From an uncultured Bacteroidota bacterium (GTDB taxonomy: Bacteria > Bacteroidota > Bacteroidia > Flavobacteriales > Flavobacteriaceae): DNA of 6,266 nucleotides. Positions 5,046 to 6,266 of the stretch are shown here, piece by piece. The notes beneath the pieces are model-generated. The model had not been told where the DNA came from, ran no database searches, and saw only the letters and a list, made by a program, of their open reading frames with translations. Positions within the stretch are counted from its first letter, which is position 1. Each line of letters starts with the position of its first letter. The stretch lies in assembly GCA_903879875.1 (NCBI GenBank), contig CAIRNC010000142.1, forward strand, positions 1-6,266, in the 5' to 3' direction. The position numbers were made by a program, and so were the translations under genes.

Positions 5046-6266
5046 TTATTCAGAAGCCAAACGCTCTTGCTCCAATTTCTCCGCCAATCGTTTTTCAATG
5101 ATTGGTGTGATTAACGTTTTGCGAGGATTTTGTTTTACGAAAGGATATAATTCTAAATCGTCTTTCATGCGGTCATTTTTGTTTGGATATTTGTTGGTTC
5201 CTAACAAAGTTTCTTTTCCGCTATCAAATAAATCCTGTTCTTTTTGGGCACTTTCGCTAATTTTTCTTTGGATGTTTCCTTCCATCAATTGTGTGATTAA
5301 ACCGCCATTGGCTTCAATGTCTTTGAATAACAACAATGCTTTTTCAGCTAATTGTTCGGTCAAATTTTCAATATAGTACGCACCATCTGCGGGATTGTTG
5401 ACTTTGTCAAAATAACTTTCGTGTTTCAATACCAATAGTTGGTTTCTGGAAATTCTATCTCCAAATTCGTTGTCTTTGTGGTATAATGCATCATAAGGTA
5501 AATTGGCAACCGCATTAGCTCCGCCCAAAATAGCACTCATGCACTCAGTTGTTGTACGAAGCATGTTTACGTTGTAATCATATATCGTTTTGGTGCGTTT
5601 GGTTGGAGTTGCAATGATGTTGCAATCGAAATTGTGTTGGTATTCCTTTTTCAAAGTATTGAACAAAATACGTAACGCTCTTAGTTTGGCAATTTCAAAG
5701 AAATAGTTGGTTCCAACGGCAACTTCGATAGAAATAGGTTGTTTTATAGCTGGAATTCTGTTGAAATACTCGTTAACATGAGCCATAGTATAGGCCAATT
5801 GTTGCACCATGTTTGCACCTGCATTTTGGTAAATTCCAGCACTAATACTTAAGAAATTTGTTGTAGAAGATGTTGCAATTGTATTTAATTTCTTAAAATC
5901 ATTTTCTATGTTTTCAAACCAGTTACCGTCTTTGGTTAATTGCCCAATTGGGTCAATCAATATGATAAACTTGGCATGATGTTTAGTGGCAAAATCATTT
6001 ACTTTAGTAACGAAATCGATTGAGAGAAACGGCAAATGGAAATAATAGGTTGTGTCCTTCAAAGGAAGGTTTTGCATTAACTCCTCTATTAAAATGGTTT
6101 CGTTTTCAATGGTAAATCGGATGCTTTCGGCACCACGATTTAAGCACTCTAAAGCTCGTTGGTTCGATTTTTTAACGTCGTGAACAAAAATGTTTTGTAG
6201 AATTACAAACGCATTTTCGGGCGTTTTGATAGTAAGTTTTGTTTCGGAAGCATCATCCAAATGGTA
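5046..6266 (-). CDS. mutA: Methylmalonyl-CoA mutase small subunit (5' end outside window)
   Basis: The frame is open to the right edge, where the first visible codons read YHLDDASE, so the true start lies beyond the window. The 406 visible residues align with the barrel of the large subunit. LSISAGIYQNAGA pairs with SISISGYHMQEAGA, LRTTTECMSAILGGANAV with ARTAIEAAAAAFGGTQSL, and NPADGAYYIENL with DPWAGSYYVETL. The catalytic His of the large subunit is Ile here, as expected for the non-catalytic partner. The protein ends soon after the barrel (KRLAEKLEQERLASE) and has no DxHxxG cobalamin domain. It is therefore shorter than the Propionibacterium small subunit of about 640 residues, which keeps a degenerate copy. 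Its role is to form the heterodimer with MutB. It heads the visible part of the operon, and any promoter lies outside the window. Confidence 0.93.
   Translation of the reverse strand, partial: YHLDDASETKLTIKTPENAFVILQNIFVHDVKKSNQRALECLNRGAESIRFTIENETILIEELMQNLPLKDTTYYFHLPFLSIDFVTKVNDFATKHHAKFIILIDPIGQLTKDGNWFENIENDFKKLNTIATSSTTNFLSISAGIYQNAGANMVQQLAYTMAHVNEYFNRIPAIKQPISIEVAVGTNYFFEIAKLRALRILFNTLKKEYQHNFDCNIIATPTKRTKTIYDYNVNMLRTTTECMSAILGGANAVANLPYDALYHKDNEFGDRISRNQLLVLKHESYFDKVNNPADGAYYIENLTEQLAEKALLLFKDIEANGGLITQLMEGNIQRKISESAQKEQDLFDSGKETLLGTNKYPNKNDRMKDDLELYPFVKQNPRKTLITPIIEKRLAEKLEQERLASE

Noticed and set aside
4823..5098. Longer form of the small membrane protein starting at 5098
   Set aside because: It would overlap the end of mutA by 53 bp and add a Trp/Arg-rich leader read out of frame from mutA. 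The ATG at 5044 gives 1-base spacing that matches the next junction.
6258..6260. TTG at 6258-6260 as the mutA start
   Set aside because: The frame remains open to the window edge, and the family has more N-terminal sequence. The gene is cut by the edge.
1..6266. tRNA, rRNA, insertion sequence or transposase remnants
   Set aside because: No cloverleaf, rRNA block, transposase motif or paired terminal repeats with target duplication were seen.

Overview
The window looks like chromosomal DNA of a Bacteroidetes bacterium, most likely a Flavobacterium-type member. The reasons are low G+C with very AT-rich intergenic DNA, starts without clear Shine-Dalgarno sequences, a promoter of the Bacteroidetes TAnnTTTG type, a secreted YD-repeat protein with an A|Q signal-peptidase site, and a two-subunit adenosylcobalamin-dependent methylmalonyl-CoA mutase.

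Layout from left to right. Positions 1-78 hold the end of a plus-strand gene (a membrane segment plus a basic tail), closed by a strong terminator at 105-145. At 325-918 (+) is a 2-oxoglutarate/Fe(II) dioxygenase of the EGL-9/SM-20 prolyl-hydroxylase-like type. Facing it is a minus-strand pair: an XRE-type regulator (1903-2256) and, 25 bp downstream of it, a secreted YD-repeat-like protein (987-1877). Between the regulator promoter and the next operon lies a gene-free stretch (2257-2694). It is dominated by a degenerate tandem array with an exact 21-bp period: 12 units plus a weaker 13th, 2333-2605. The array is followed by the hairpin terminator of the mutase operon at 2637-2663.

The right 60% is the minus-strand mutase operon. 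It runs from the mutA small subunit (5' end beyond the window), through a 73-residue two-helix membrane protein, to the mutB/scpA large subunit. Each junction has a single base between stop and start, so the three genes are almost certainly co-transcribed and probably translationally coupled. MutA and MutB should form the heterodimer that interconverts succinyl-CoA and (R)-methylmalonyl-CoA. The membrane protein between them has no recognised function.

The two most unusual items are the 21-bp array, which keeps strict period despite heavy base divergence and does not code, and the small, about 19% G+C membrane-protein gene wedged between the two mutase subunits.
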